From Planctomycetota bacterium (GTDB taxonomy: Bacteria > Planctomycetota > Phycisphaerae > UBA1845 > PWPN01), in contig JAKLEZ010000030.1 of NCBI GenBank assembly GCA_022711465.1, positions 1 to 64,000 of the forward strand: a stretch of DNA of 64,000 nt, read 5' to 3'. Positions 52,859 to 61,753 of this stretch are shown here, piece after piece (the first letter of the stretch is position 1; each line of letters begins with the position of its first letter). The notes under the pieces were generated by a model, which saw only the letters and a list, made by a program, of their open reading frames with translations, did not search any database and had not been told where the DNA came from. The position numbers were made by a program, and so were the translations under genes.

Positions 52859-54475
52859 ATGAGCATGACACTCGACCAGCTTGAACCCCTCATGAAGGCC
52901 GCCGAGGGCGAACACCTTGAATTCAAGGAGGCCAAGCAGAACTTCCATTTCGACAAACTGGTCAAGTACTGTGCCGCCCTGGCCAACGAAGGCGGCGGTC
53001 GAATCGTGCTCGGCGTCACCGACAGGCGGCCCAGAAAGGTGGTGGGCTGCCAGGCCTTTGGCGACCTCGAGCGGACCAAGGCCGGACTGGTTGAACGTCT
53101 GCGTCTGCGGGTAAACGCCGAGGCGCTTCCCCATGCGGATGGGCGAGTCGTGGTCTTTGAAGTGCCCTCGCGGCCAATCGGTATGCCCGTCGCCGTCGAG
53201 GGGGCGTACTGGATGCGGGCCGGCGAAGACTTGGCGCCGATGACGCCCGATATGCTACGGCGCATCTTCGATGAGGCTGGCCCCGATTTCTCGGCTCAGA
53301 TTTGCCCGAAGGCCACCCCAGCCGATCTGGATTTGGCCGCTGTCCAGGCCCTTCGCGCGCGCTGGATCGACCGCTCGCACAACAAGGCCCTCGCCAATCG
53401 CTCGCTCGAGCGACTCCTGCACGACGCGGAACTCGTGACGCGGGAGGGTATCACCTACGCCGCGTTGATCCTGCTCGGCACCCGTACCGCCATGGGCCGG
53501 TTGCTTGCCCAGGCTGAAGTCATCTTCGAGTATCGCTCGACGTTGCGCCCTGGTCCCGCCAATTATCGCGAGGAGTTCCGCGAGGGATTCCTGCTGTTCT
53601 ACGACCGTTTGTGGGAACTGATCAACCTGCGCAACGACGAGCAGCATTTTCAGGACGGCATGGTCATGCACGCGGTGCCGACCTTCAGCGAAACCGCCAT
53701 CCGCGAGGCGGTTCTCAACGCCGTCAGCCACCGCGACTACCGTCACCCCGGTTCGGTGTTTGTGCGCCAGTACACCCGCCACATCGAGATCGTGAGCCCC
53801 GGCGGCTTTCCACCCGGTATCACCCCATCGAACATTCTCGACCAGCAGCTTCCGCGCAACCGCCGCATCGCCGAGACGTTTGCCCGGTGCGGTCTCGTCG
53901 AACACTCCGGCCAAGGCGCGGATCGAATGCTGGAGGAATGCGTCCGGCAGAGCAAACCACTTCCTGACTATGGCCGCTCCGACGCCAACCAGGTGTGGCT
54001 CACACTGCACGGTGAGATCCAGGACGAGGACTTCCTGCGATTCTTGGAGCGGACCGGACAAGAGACACTTGACAAGCTCGACCCGCACGACTTCCTCATC
54101 TTGGGCCTGCTGGCGCGAGAACAGAGGATTCCTGGCGACCTGCAGGCACGCCTGCCGCGGCTGCTCGAACTCGGGCTCCTGGAGAGGATCGCGCGCGGAA
54201 AGGTGATTCTGTCCCGCACGCTCTATCAGATCGCGGGCCAACTGGTGCCCGCTGCTCCGAAGGACCAGGCCCGCGAGCAGAACAAGTCCCGGCTGGTGGG
54301 CCATATCGAGCGGCACAAGGCGGACGGAGCTGCGATGAGGGATCTGCTCGCCGCATTCCCAACGCTGGGTCGTAGCACACTCAAGCGGCTGCTTGACGAA
54401 CTCCGGACCGAGGGGCGAGTCCATTCGCAGGGGCTGAAGCGCCAAGCCCTCTGGTTTCCCGGCCGGCACGTGTGA
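52859..54475 (+). CDS. AlbA_2 (Schlafen-like) / RecG-like ATP-binding protein
   Basis: 538 residues from ATG 52859. Residues ~10-130 are an AlbA_2 nucleic-acid-binding domain: EHLEFKEAKQNFHFDKLVKY, ALANEGGGRIVLGVTD. The middle (~280-345) carries AIREAVLNAVSHRDYRHPGS and IEIVSPGGFPPGITPSNILD, the GHKL-type C-terminal ATP-binding module found in proteins usually mis-named ATP-dependent DNA helicase RecG. The C-terminal ~90 residues are winged-helix-like (MRDLLAAFPTLGRSTLKRLL). Such proteins are frequent in mobile elements and defence loci and are often transcription regulators. It is 132 bases after the SNF2 gene on the same strand. Confidence 0.88.
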   Translation: MSMTLDQLEPLMKAAEGEHLEFKEAKQNFHFDKLVKYCAALANEGGGRIVLGVTDRRPRKVVGCQAFGDLERTKAGLVERLRLRVNAEALPHADGRVVVFEVPSRPIGMPVAVEGAYWMRAGEDLAPMTPDMLRRIFDEAGPDFSAQICPKATPADLDLAAVQALRARWIDRSHNKALANRSLERLLHDAELVTREGITYAALILLGTRTAMGRLLAQAEVIFEYRSTLRPGPANYREEFREGFLLFYDRLWELINLRNDEQHFQDGMVMHAVPTFSETAIREAVLNAVSHRDYRHPGSVFVRQYTRHIEIVSPGGFPPGITPSNILDQQLPRNRRIAETFARCGLVEHSGQGADRMLEECVRQSKPLPDYGRSDANQVWLTLHGEIQDEDFLRFLERTGQETLDKLDPHDFLILGLLAREQRIPGDLQARLPRLLELGLLERIARGKVILSRTLYQIAGQLVPAAPKDQAREQNKSRLVGHIERHKADGAAMRDLLAAFPTLGRSTLKRLLDELRTEGRVHSQGLKRQALWFPGRHV

Positions 54476-54636
54476 CTTTGGCCCGGAGAATCGGAAGATA
54501 AGCCAAAGTGAGCCAAACCTGAGAGCAGTCTGCGCGATGCAAGGAGCCGTGAAACAAGAGGTTACGACAAGCGATTTGGGTTAGGGGAGACGTAGACATT
54601 TGCGGCGACTGGACCAACTGAAGGAATCAACGCCTG

Positions 54637-55806
54637 GTGATTCCAATGGATCAGCAAGACGGTTTGGTCAATCACCATTCCTCAGTGGAGGCCAAGATCG
54701 TTCTGTTCCGCTCGCTCTTTCGTGGGCGAGAAGATGTCTATCCTCGTCGGTTCGAGAGCCGCACGACCGGTAAGTCTGGTTACCAGCCTGCCTGCACGAA
54801 CGAATGGGCCCGAGGCCTATGCGAAAAACCCAGGGTCAAGTGCGCCGAATGTCCCAACCGTCACTTTCTCCCCGTCACTGATGAGGTGGTCCGCTGGCAT
54901 CTTGCCGGCCGCGATGACAACGGTCGCGAATTCGTGATGGGTGTCTATCACAAGGGCATCTCCCTGGAAGAGCTAATGCTGAGAATCGAGGTGTCCCTGG
55001 CGGAATACCAGGGCTACCTGGTCCTGTTCATCGATGAGGTGGACAACGTTCGGCGGGACAAGGATGCCTTTTTGGCCTTCCTGGTACGACGCCTTCCGCA
55101 GCGAATTCCGGCCAAGCTGATCCTGGTCTTCGCATCGAATCACCTCAATTGGACCGAGAACCTGGATCCCCGGGTGCGGTCGTTCTTGAAGCTCAACGAG
55201 CTGATCTTCAAACCCTACGACGCCATCGACCTGCAACGCATCCTGAGGATCCGGGTGGACAAAGCCCTTCGGCCGGACGCGGTGGAGCCGGGCGTGATCG
55301 AGAAGATCTCGGCCCTGGCCAGCCGGGAGCACGGCGATGCCCGGAAGGCGGTTGCTCTTCTGGCCCGCGGCGCGTACCTGGCGGAAAAGGCGGGCGCCAA
55401 GCTCTCCCTGGACGTCGTGGACGAGGCGGCTGAGCAAATCGAGCAGGACCGGTACATCCTGATGATCCGAACGGCTCCGCCTCAGCTGCAGGCCGCGTTG
55501 GCGGGCGTCATCGATGCCGTCCGGCAGAGCCGGGGGGCTGCCACCAGCACCGGCCAGGTCTACGATGCCTACCTTGCCTTCTGCAAGCGCGCCGGCCTGC
55601 GTGTTCTGGCGACACGTGCATTTGCCGATCTGCTCGGCGAGCTGGATCTGTACACTTTCCTTCGCAGCCGCGTCCACTCGCGCGGCCGCTACGGCCGCAC
55701 GCGGGAGATCCTCCTCGACATGGACGACATTCTCATCGACCGCATCTACGAGACGATCCTCATCAACTTTGAGTTGAAGCACCCCTTGTCGCCACAGGCT
55801 GCCTGA
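54637..55806 (+). CDS. chimera: TOTE-type primase N-terminus joined to Orc1/Cdc6 C-terminus
   Basis: 389 residues from GTG 54637; ATG 54646 is 3 codons in. Residues ~16-104 match the N-terminus of the TOTE-type archaeo-eukaryotic primase family: KIVLFRSLFRGREDVYPRRF, GYQPACTNEWARGLCEKP, KCAECPNRHFLPVTDEVVRW, REFVMGVY. The family's next segment, leading to the catalytic Asp pair, is absent. From residue ~105 the chain reads as the rear of an archaeal-type Orc1/Cdc6 AAA+ protein: LVLFIDEVDNVRRD (Walker B, Asp 133), FASNHLNWTENLDPRVRSF (sensor 1), SREHGDARKAVALL (sensor 2), and a winged helix ending HSRGRYGRTREILL. The Orc1 Walker A is missing. It looks like an in-frame deletion scar between two neighbouring genes; ATPase and primase activity are both unlikely. 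Confidence 0.85.
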   Translation: MIPMDQQDGLVNHHSSVEAKIVLFRSLFRGREDVYPRRFESRTTGKSGYQPACTNEWARGLCEKPRVKCAECPNRHFLPVTDEVVRWHLAGRDDNGREFVMGVYHKGISLEELMLRIEVSLAEYQGYLVLFIDEVDNVRRDKDAFLAFLVRRLPQRIPAKLILVFASNHLNWTENLDPRVRSFLKLNELIFKPYDAIDLQRILRIRVDKALRPDAVEPGVIEKISALASREHGDARKAVALLARGAYLAEKAGAKLSLDVVDEAAEQIEQDRYILMIRTAPPQLQAALAGVIDAVRQSRGAATSTGQVYDAYLAFCKRAGLRVLATRAFADLLGELDLYTFLRSRVHSRGRYGRTREILLDMDDILIDRIYETILINFELKHPLSPQAA

Positions 55807-56078
55807 CCGCACCCATCGGACGCCAGCTTTCCCATCCCGGACGCGGCTCGATAAGGATACCTCCTGCGCACGCGACGCATCCACTCCACGAACGCGTAAA
55901 CTGAGAGGGTGTCAATTCTCACACAGACTCGGGCAGGAAGCATGGGCAACTCATAGACTCCGGGGTACCCGTAAACCGCTCCCCACGCATAATCCGAGCC
56001 CTGATCGGACGTGACCCCCGTGGTAGCACACACGGCCCTATGCCACTCGCCGGCGCAAACGAAGGGGCGTGGCGCCGT

Positions 56079-58820
56079 TCACTTGCCCGGCAGAACAGCC
56101 GGAGCCGCTGCGTTGCGCTGCAGGACGGCCTGAACGATGGCGTCGGCGAGGGCTTTCATCCCCCGGTCGCCTGGGTGACCGGCAACCCCATCGTGCGTGA
56201 AGGATCGCTCCGAACGGGCCATGTTGGCAGCCTCGCGGCCAAGCGGGCCCACGTTGACGAAAATGCCTCCGGCCTCCTGGCAAGCCTGGCTGAGCACCTG
56301 GTCCTTGGCGTCATCCGCCCAGAAGCAACTGCGCACCACCACCAGCGGACGGCGTTTGGCCAGGGCGCATGCGAGGATCTTCATCACCCCTGCTTTGAAC
56401 CGAGCTCTGGCGTCTTCGGACCCCAGTGCCGGCACATTCTCTCCGATCGCCAACACCACCAAGTCGGGGTCGAACGTAAAAGCGTCCTTCAATTGCCCGT
56501 CAACATCATACGTCGCGTAGTGGCGCTCAAAGTCTGCAACGTTGTTGACCCTCACTTGCGGCACCGCGCCGGTATGGTCGGCGAGGGCGCGGGAGACAAG
56601 GTGGACGTAATCCTTGTCCTCGGAACTGGCCGCCATCCCCCAGTTCCCCGTCCAGCCGATATCCGCTTTGGGGCCGTGCGACGTGATGCTGTTTCCAAGA
56701 AACAGGATTCTGCGGATGGCCGCCGGCTTGACCTCCGGATCGGCCGTGACCGGCAGCATGGAGATACGGAACTTGGTGCAGCCATACGGGACGAACGTAA
56801 CGGGTCCGGCCGGTTTCGACTTGGTGGCCGGCAGAAGCGGCAGCCGGGGGGCTTTCGGGTCGGCGTTCCATGCGATCTCGAGGGCGTTGGCCCGTAGCTT
56901 CAGAGGCGAGTCCAGCGGCCAGTCCCATCGGGCCGGCATCGCGGTACGCTCCACCGTGAGGCCGGGATCCTGCACGTCCAACGCGAAAGCCCATCGGGCG
57001 GCCGGATCGGGCGTGTTGGCATCCGTGGTGTCGGGGATTGGCAGTGCGAAAAGCAAGGGACCATACGAAACCGAAGCGTAGGGCACGCCTCGGGTGCTGT
57101 CTTCCTCGGGGATCGTGACACGCGTAGGTTGATGCGCCCCGTCATAAGGCGGGCCCGATGCGGCATCGCGTCCGCGTTGCACGGTGGCGGTCATCGGAAG
57201 CTGCAGCCGGATGGTGTCTCCCGGTTTCCAGCTTCGGCTGATGCGTGCGAAACCCCTGGCGTTAGGTTCGACCGCGACGGCGGCGCCATTGACGCTCAGC
57301 GCGGGGGCCTCGCACCAGCCGGGGATGTGGAATTCCAGCGGGAAAGACGTCTCACGCTCGGGCCGCACGGAAAGCTCGACCGTTTCATTGAAGGGGTAAT
57401 CCGTCTTGCAGTTGATCACGACCGGCACGCGGTTGCCCACCATGGCCGTCACCTTGCAGGGGCCGTAGCAGGTCGCCGCTAGGCCGTTGTCGCAGGTGGC
57501 CATCCACATGTGCGTGACAAACCACGGCACAATGCGGTTGAGCGCGGCGGTGCAGCAGAGCGGCGAGTGCTTGCGTTCGTAATTGCCGCCGCCGGCCCTG
57601 GGTCCGTGGGGGAAGTCCGGCGTCGATTTGGCGAACCGGTTGGGGCTCTGGAAATAGACGTGGGTTTTGAAATCGCGAGACACCGTGGCCGGCCCCGCAT
57701 TGAAGAACGCCCGCTCGATCCGATCCGCCATGCGGCCTTCGCCGGTCACGAGAAGCAGGAAGATCTGGCTCCACACATACCCGGCCACATCGCAGGTTTC
57801 ACTGCCCCGAAACGCGCCCGTGGGGCCATACCACTCGTCGGAGACCGGCACGCCGTGGGGTTGCATGGCAACGCGCTCCAGGAGGTCGTGCCAGCCGATG
57901 GCCGCCTCCAGGTAGCGCCGGTCGCCGGTCCACAGGTACGCCACGGCCCACGGCGTGGTGCCTTCGATGAATTCGACCACGTGGGCGTTGTCCACGGTGG
58001 TGCCCGGCTTCAAGTCCGGCGCCGCGCGGTAGCGGCTGAGGCTGGGCAGAAGTGCACCCCCTTCTTTCCTGAACATGTTGTCCAACGCGACCGGGATGCC
58101 CGGGTTGCCCGTCCAGCAGTAGGTGTCAAACGCGGGCCAGAGATTTGAGAGGTTGCCGGGAATCCGTCGCAGGCAGTCGGGATCTAGGGCATAGGCTTTC
58201 TCGAGCGCCTCCAGGATGCGCTTGTCACCCGACCCGGCGTAATACCCGGTCATAGCCCGCCCCAGCAGGCCACAGGCCCAGAGCGGCCAGCCCTCCAGGG
58301 CGGAGGTGGCGGCCCTCAGGTCGTCAGGGTTGTTCCGGTCGAGCCACCAGAGGAACAGCAGGCCGCTGGTGTTCATGTGATCGGCCACGGCGTAGAGCCG
58401 CCTTCTGGCCTGCTGGATCAGCGCTTCGTCGTGCAGGCAGAAACCCAGCCGCGCCAGGCCATCGAACCAGTATCCGCCCCCCTCGTAGGGCCAGGCGCCC
58501 TTGTACCAGAGCAGACCCTCCCCTGTCGTCTTGTGATCGGGCGCCCACGCCCGCTTGAACTCATCGTCATACTCGTCCATGTGGCCGGTGAAGCCATCCC
58601 GCGCGGCCAGGCACCAGTCGCGCAGCCAGCCGGCGGGTTCGATGGCGCCGGGAGGCAGCGGGAGAAACGCCGAACGCGTCGGCGGCTCGAATGGCCGCGC
58701 GTAATTGGCCCGGGCCGGACCGGCTGGAGTAGCAGGCGAATCGGCTGCGCGTGCGTTGAGGGCCGAAGCCACGATCAGGGAGAAGAGGGCCAGATTCGCG
58801 GGTGCACCTCTCACGGCCAT
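56079..58820 (-). CDS. exported GH127-type beta-L-arabinofuranosidase fused to an SGNH hydrolase domain
   Basis: 913 residues from ATG 58820, with GGAGGAAC upstream and a signal peptide (ALFSLIVASALNARA). Residues ~35-655 are the GH127/DUF1680 (alpha/alpha)6 barrel: GSETCDVAGYVW (the family Glu and first Cys of the ETC motif) and HSPLCCTAALNRIVPWFV (Cys pair). These are the zinc-Cys4 nucleophile residues of HypBA1-type enzymes. Beta-sandwich segments follow (VPVVINCKTDYPFNETVELS). From ~700 a second domain appears: RRILFLGNSITSHGP (SGNH block I Ser), VLAIGENVPAL and HDGVAGHPGDRGMKALAD (Asp-His). It probably removes arabinose and esters from plant-type glycans in the periplasm. Confidence 0.88.
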   Translation of the reverse strand: MAVRGAPANLALFSLIVASALNARAADSPATPAGPARANYARPFEPPTRSAFLPLPPGAIEPAGWLRDWCLAARDGFTGHMDEYDDEFKRAWAPDHKTTGEGLLWYKGAWPYEGGGYWFDGLARLGFCLHDEALIQQARRRLYAVADHMNTSGLLFLWWLDRNNPDDLRAATSALEGWPLWACGLLGRAMTGYYAGSGDKRILEALEKAYALDPDCLRRIPGNLSNLWPAFDTYCWTGNPGIPVALDNMFRKEGGALLPSLSRYRAAPDLKPGTTVDNAHVVEFIEGTTPWAVAYLWTGDRRYLEAAIGWHDLLERVAMQPHGVPVSDEWYGPTGAFRGSETCDVAGYVWSQIFLLLVTGEGRMADRIERAFFNAGPATVSRDFKTHVYFQSPNRFAKSTPDFPHGPRAGGGNYERKHSPLCCTAALNRIVPWFVTHMWMATCDNGLAATCYGPCKVTAMVGNRVPVVINCKTDYPFNETVELSVRPERETSFPLEFHIPGWCEAPALSVNGAAVAVEPNARGFARISRSWKPGDTIRLQLPMTATVQRGRDAASGPPYDGAHQPTRVTIPEEDSTRGVPYASVSYGPLLFALPIPDTTDANTPDPAARWAFALDVQDPGLTVERTAMPARWDWPLDSPLKLRANALEIAWNADPKAPRLPLLPATKSKPAGPVTFVPYGCTKFRISMLPVTADPEVKPAAIRRILFLGNSITSHGPKADIGWTGNWGMAASSEDKDYVHLVSRALADHTGAVPQVRVNNVADFERHYATYDVDGQLKDAFTFDPDLVVLAIGENVPALGSEDARARFKAGVMKILACALAKRRPLVVVRSCFWADDAKDQVLSQACQEAGGIFVNVGPLGREAANMARSERSFTHDGVAGHPGDRGMKALADAIVQAVLQRNAAAPAVLPGK

Positions 58821-58859
58821 CGCTCGTTCCTCCGGCGTGCTGAACGGATCATCCCGCCA

Positions 58860-58889
58860 TTCATACCTGCTGCCCTGTACAGGTACAAT
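58860..58889 (+). promoter_or_regulatory. candidate promoter with overlapping palindromic operator
   Basis: TTCATA (58860-58865), 18 bases, TACAAT (58884-58889, 5 of 6), ahead of ATG 58951. The spacer contains the perfect 10-bp palindrome CCTGTACAGG (58874-58883), which could be a repressor site controlling the divergent GH127 gene and the plus-strand gene. Confidence 0.4.
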
Positions 58890-58950
58890 AGCCGGGCACG
58901 ACTCGGCCGCGGAGCCGGGCCACGTTTTCATACGTCAGGCAGGAACCATC

Positions 58951-61068
58951 ATGAAGCTTCTGTTCAAAGTGTTGCTGTTGGCTTCGGTGGTGACCGTATT
59001 CCCCCGGCGTGTGGTTGTGGCGGCGCAGTCCGACCTGACTGCTATCCGGCTCAACGGACTGGAGCTCGGGCTCGACACCCAAACCGGGGCTATCAGGCGG
59101 CTGGAATATGCCGGCCCGGGCACGCTGCTCGATGCCGAGCCCCCGGAGGCTGGCCTGATCGACGTGGCCTACCCGATCGAGGCGTTCGAGCCGCTGCGGC
59201 TGGCCGCTCGACATTCCCGCAGCGCCGAGATCGAACGAGGTCCCGACCGGGTGGTCATACGGTTGGCGTCGTTGGGACCGAGCCGGAACCACTTCAAGAT
59301 CGACGGGGCGGTTGCGGCCACAATCACGTTGAGCGCCGACGCCGACGGACGCTCCGTGATCCTCTCGGCCGAGCTCGAGAACCGATCGAATCGGGTGTTG
59401 CGCCAGGTGATCTTCCCGGAGTTGCGCGGGCTTGTGGCCGCTGGGGGACCGGACGACACGGTGCTCAAGACGTGCGGTTTCGGCTCGGCCCCGTTTCGCG
59501 AGCTGGTCGTCCCGGAGGCGGACCAGTGGTACGCCGTGAACAGCTCCACCGTCGAACACAAGTCGGGCGGGATGTTCGCGTCCATGTGGGCACGGTGGCT
59601 GGACCTGGGCAGTCTGCGGGGAGGCTTCAGCTTGTTTCCGCGCCGCTGGGGCTGGGACCCGCAGACCACGACGGTTCTCCAATTGCAGCAAACCACCGGG
59701 AAGCTCAGGCTGCTCTGCGTGCATCCTTCGGAGGTTCCTCCGGGCGGCAAATGGTCGAGCGGCGATTGGGTGCTGACGCCCCATCGCGGCGGATGGGCCA
59801 AGGGCATCGAGACTTACCGTGGATACGTCCGCTCGAAGGTGAACCGACGCTACTCGATGCCCCGGCACATCCGGGAAGGGCTGGGTTTCCGCACGCTGTG
59901 GATGTGCCAGGGGCAGCCAACTGATCCCACCGACGTGGTCTGGCGGTTTCGCGACCTGCCCGGACTGGCGGAAGAAGCCAGGGCTCACGGTCTGCTTGAA
60001 ATGGTGATGTGGGCCTGGGCGCCCGGCTTTGACGCCTCGCTCTCGGCGCCGTTTCCGCATCTGGGAACGGAGCAGGAACTGGTCGACGCGGTCCGTCGGT
60101 GCCGGGAGATCGGCGTGAACGTGGCGCCGTTCATCAGCGTGCTACAGGCCAGCCCCAAGACCGCCGGCCGATACGGGCTCAAGATCCCCGACAACAACGG
60201 TTGGACCTATCACACGGAGCTGATTCCGCGATGGAATCCGCCTTATGCCACCGGCCTGTCGTGCGTGCAGGTGGGGCCGGCCCACGCGCAGTGGCAGGAC
60301 GAGGTGGCCGATTCCTGCCGACGATGGGCCGACAAGGGGATCTCGTCGATCAGTTGGGATCAGTACTGGACGAGCCAGGCCAAGCCGAGCATGCAAGACC
60401 TCACCCGGCGCCTTCGCGACTATGCCCGCAAGCTCGACCCCGAATCGACTTTCAGCGGCGAAGAATTGTGGAACCTGGAGATTGACTGCGACTGGCTCGA
60501 TTATACGTGGAACTGGGGCGTCTACGGCGACCACCAGGCGTTCGTCAACGCCTTTCCGGCCCCGCGGCGGAACGTCAACATCAACCGGTCAGTGAGAGAG
60601 GCCCGGTTCGCGTTCATGGACAACCTCTTCCTCAACGTGTGGCCTTCCAGACCTGATGGAATCAACGGCTCGGAACGGATCAGCAACGTGGCCGAACTAT
60701 CAGCTACTTTGAAGACCTGCGCGCGGCTGCGGCAACAGTTCCTGCCCTATTTCACCGACGGGGTGCTGATCGGCAACTGCCTGCTCGCGCAGCCGAATCT
60801 GGGCGCGCGCGTGTCGGCCTACGTGCTGCCGCATCGCGTACTGGCGATCGTGCTGAATCCCGGACCGGAGGCAGCGCTCACGGTGAACTACGACCTGACT
60901 CCCTGGCTGCCCGAGGCGACGAAGTTCTCCGTAACGGAATTCGAGGAAAGCGGAGCGGCCGCGGATTCCCTTGGCATTCCTGCCGCAGGCAGGCTGCAGA
61001 CTCGCAAGCTCCGTCCGCTGGAGATGGCGCTGCTCGAGTTCGTTGAAAAACAGATTGAGAAGCCGTAG
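58951..61068 (+). CDS. large exported glycosidase-like protein (DUF6259-type)
   Basis: 705 residues from ATG 58951, with AGGAA upstream and a signal peptide (LLFKVLLLASVVTVFPRRVVVAAQ). The N-terminal ~300 residues are a beta-sandwich (LGLDTQTGAIRRLEYAGPG; WYAVNSSTVEHKSGGMFASM). The middle ~305-600 is a TIM-barrel-like region (EARAHGLLEMVMWAWAP, CREIGVNVAPFISVLQ, WADKGISSISWDQYW, STFSGEELWNLEIDCDWLDY), and the C-terminus is a beta-domain. The layout resembles GH36/GH31-like or DUF6259 proteins of planctomycetes. Acidic residues at SWDQYW and SGEELW are candidate catalytic positions. It is divergent from GH127, so both may serve one glycan. Substrate unknown. Confidence 0.7.
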   Translation: MKLLFKVLLLASVVTVFPRRVVVAAQSDLTAIRLNGLELGLDTQTGAIRRLEYAGPGTLLDAEPPEAGLIDVAYPIEAFEPLRLAARHSRSAEIERGPDRVVIRLASLGPSRNHFKIDGAVAATITLSADADGRSVILSAELENRSNRVLRQVIFPELRGLVAAGGPDDTVLKTCGFGSAPFRELVVPEADQWYAVNSSTVEHKSGGMFASMWARWLDLGSLRGGFSLFPRRWGWDPQTTTVLQLQQTTGKLRLLCVHPSEVPPGGKWSSGDWVLTPHRGGWAKGIETYRGYVRSKVNRRYSMPRHIREGLGFRTLWMCQGQPTDPTDVVWRFRDLPGLAEEARAHGLLEMVMWAWAPGFDASLSAPFPHLGTEQELVDAVRRCREIGVNVAPFISVLQASPKTAGRYGLKIPDNNGWTYHTELIPRWNPPYATGLSCVQVGPAHAQWQDEVADSCRRWADKGISSISWDQYWTSQAKPSMQDLTRRLRDYARKLDPESTFSGEELWNLEIDCDWLDYTWNWGVYGDHQAFVNAFPAPRRNVNINRSVREARFAFMDNLFLNVWPSRPDGINGSERISNVAELSATLKTCARLRQQFLPYFTDGVLIGNCLLAQPNLGARVSAYVLPHRVLAIVLNPGPEAALTVNYDLTPWLPEATKFSVTEFEESGAAADSLGIPAAGRLQTRKLRPLEMALLEFVEKQIEKP

Positions 61069-61081
61069 GCTGGGGCCAGCC

Positions 61082-61330
61082 TCATCCGAACGGGTTCAGA
61101 GCGTCCCGCCTTCGTGATACCGGGGTGTCGGTAGCGTCGTGGCTCCATCGTTGTTGGTGATCGGTCTCTTCGGCGTCCCTGTCGAAGTCCAGCTTGGCGC
61201 CGGCGAAGCTGGCGCAGGCCGGGTCAGCCTGGCGAACGTCACGGCCGGGGAGAAAGGCCCGGAGCAACTCCGAGTCCGATGGCTCCACACCACCGTCGCC
61301 GTCGATCCCATCAAGGAAGGCTGGGTATGT
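61082..61330 (-). pseudogene. degenerate dockerin type I-like fragment
   Basis: One minus-strand frame reads FLDGIDGDGGVEPSDSELL, then RQADPACASFAGAKLDFDRD, a pair of EF-hand-like loops spaced as in planctomycete dockerins (compare DADGDVDQDDLVLF at 40738-41267). Both loops have lost Asp positions, and no upstream part of an exported protein is in frame. Best read as the decayed tail of a lost gene. Confidence 0.35.
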
Positions 61331-61753
61331 GTGCTGTCGGTCCACGACGTTCGGCTCACACAGCTGGGCGTCGTGGTGGGAAGCGGCATCCGAGAGCGAG
61401 CGATGGGCCTTCTCGTGGGCAAGAACCGGGGTAGCAGGCCGAGAGCGTTCGATGTGTGTGCTTGAAATGGTTCTGCACCACGTGGCGACTGACCCACCCT
61501 CTGACCCAGGCTGCAGAACGACGTAATCGAATGGCCGCGAGTCCGCCCACATTCTTGCGGGGCAACGTGATTCTGGTGTGCTCACTCCCGCTGAGGTTTT
61601 CAAACTGCTCGTTGCAGGAGACAACCTGCTCCGAGTCTTAACACGCGTGTCGGCTCACGAAGCGGATGCGCCGATCGCCACCGAATTCCGCTCCGGATGG
61701 GTTTGGGCAGTCCGACCATGCCGCCACGACACGGGCCAAGTCGTTCCCACTGC
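61331..61753. other. intergenic DNA, nothing recognised
   Basis: No coherent gene on either strand; slightly less GC-rich than the neighbours, with only short open frames. It may be the remains of the gene whose dockerin tail lies at 61082-61330. Confidence 0.35.

Noticed and set aside
49504..55806. Second attachment site for the island
   Set aside because: Looked for copies of the tRNA 3' end to 56040 and found only short chance matches.
54637..55806. Active Orc1/Cdc6 initiator with a nearby origin
   Set aside because: No Walker A in the ORF and no origin-like repeat cluster in 54476-54636 or 55807-56078.
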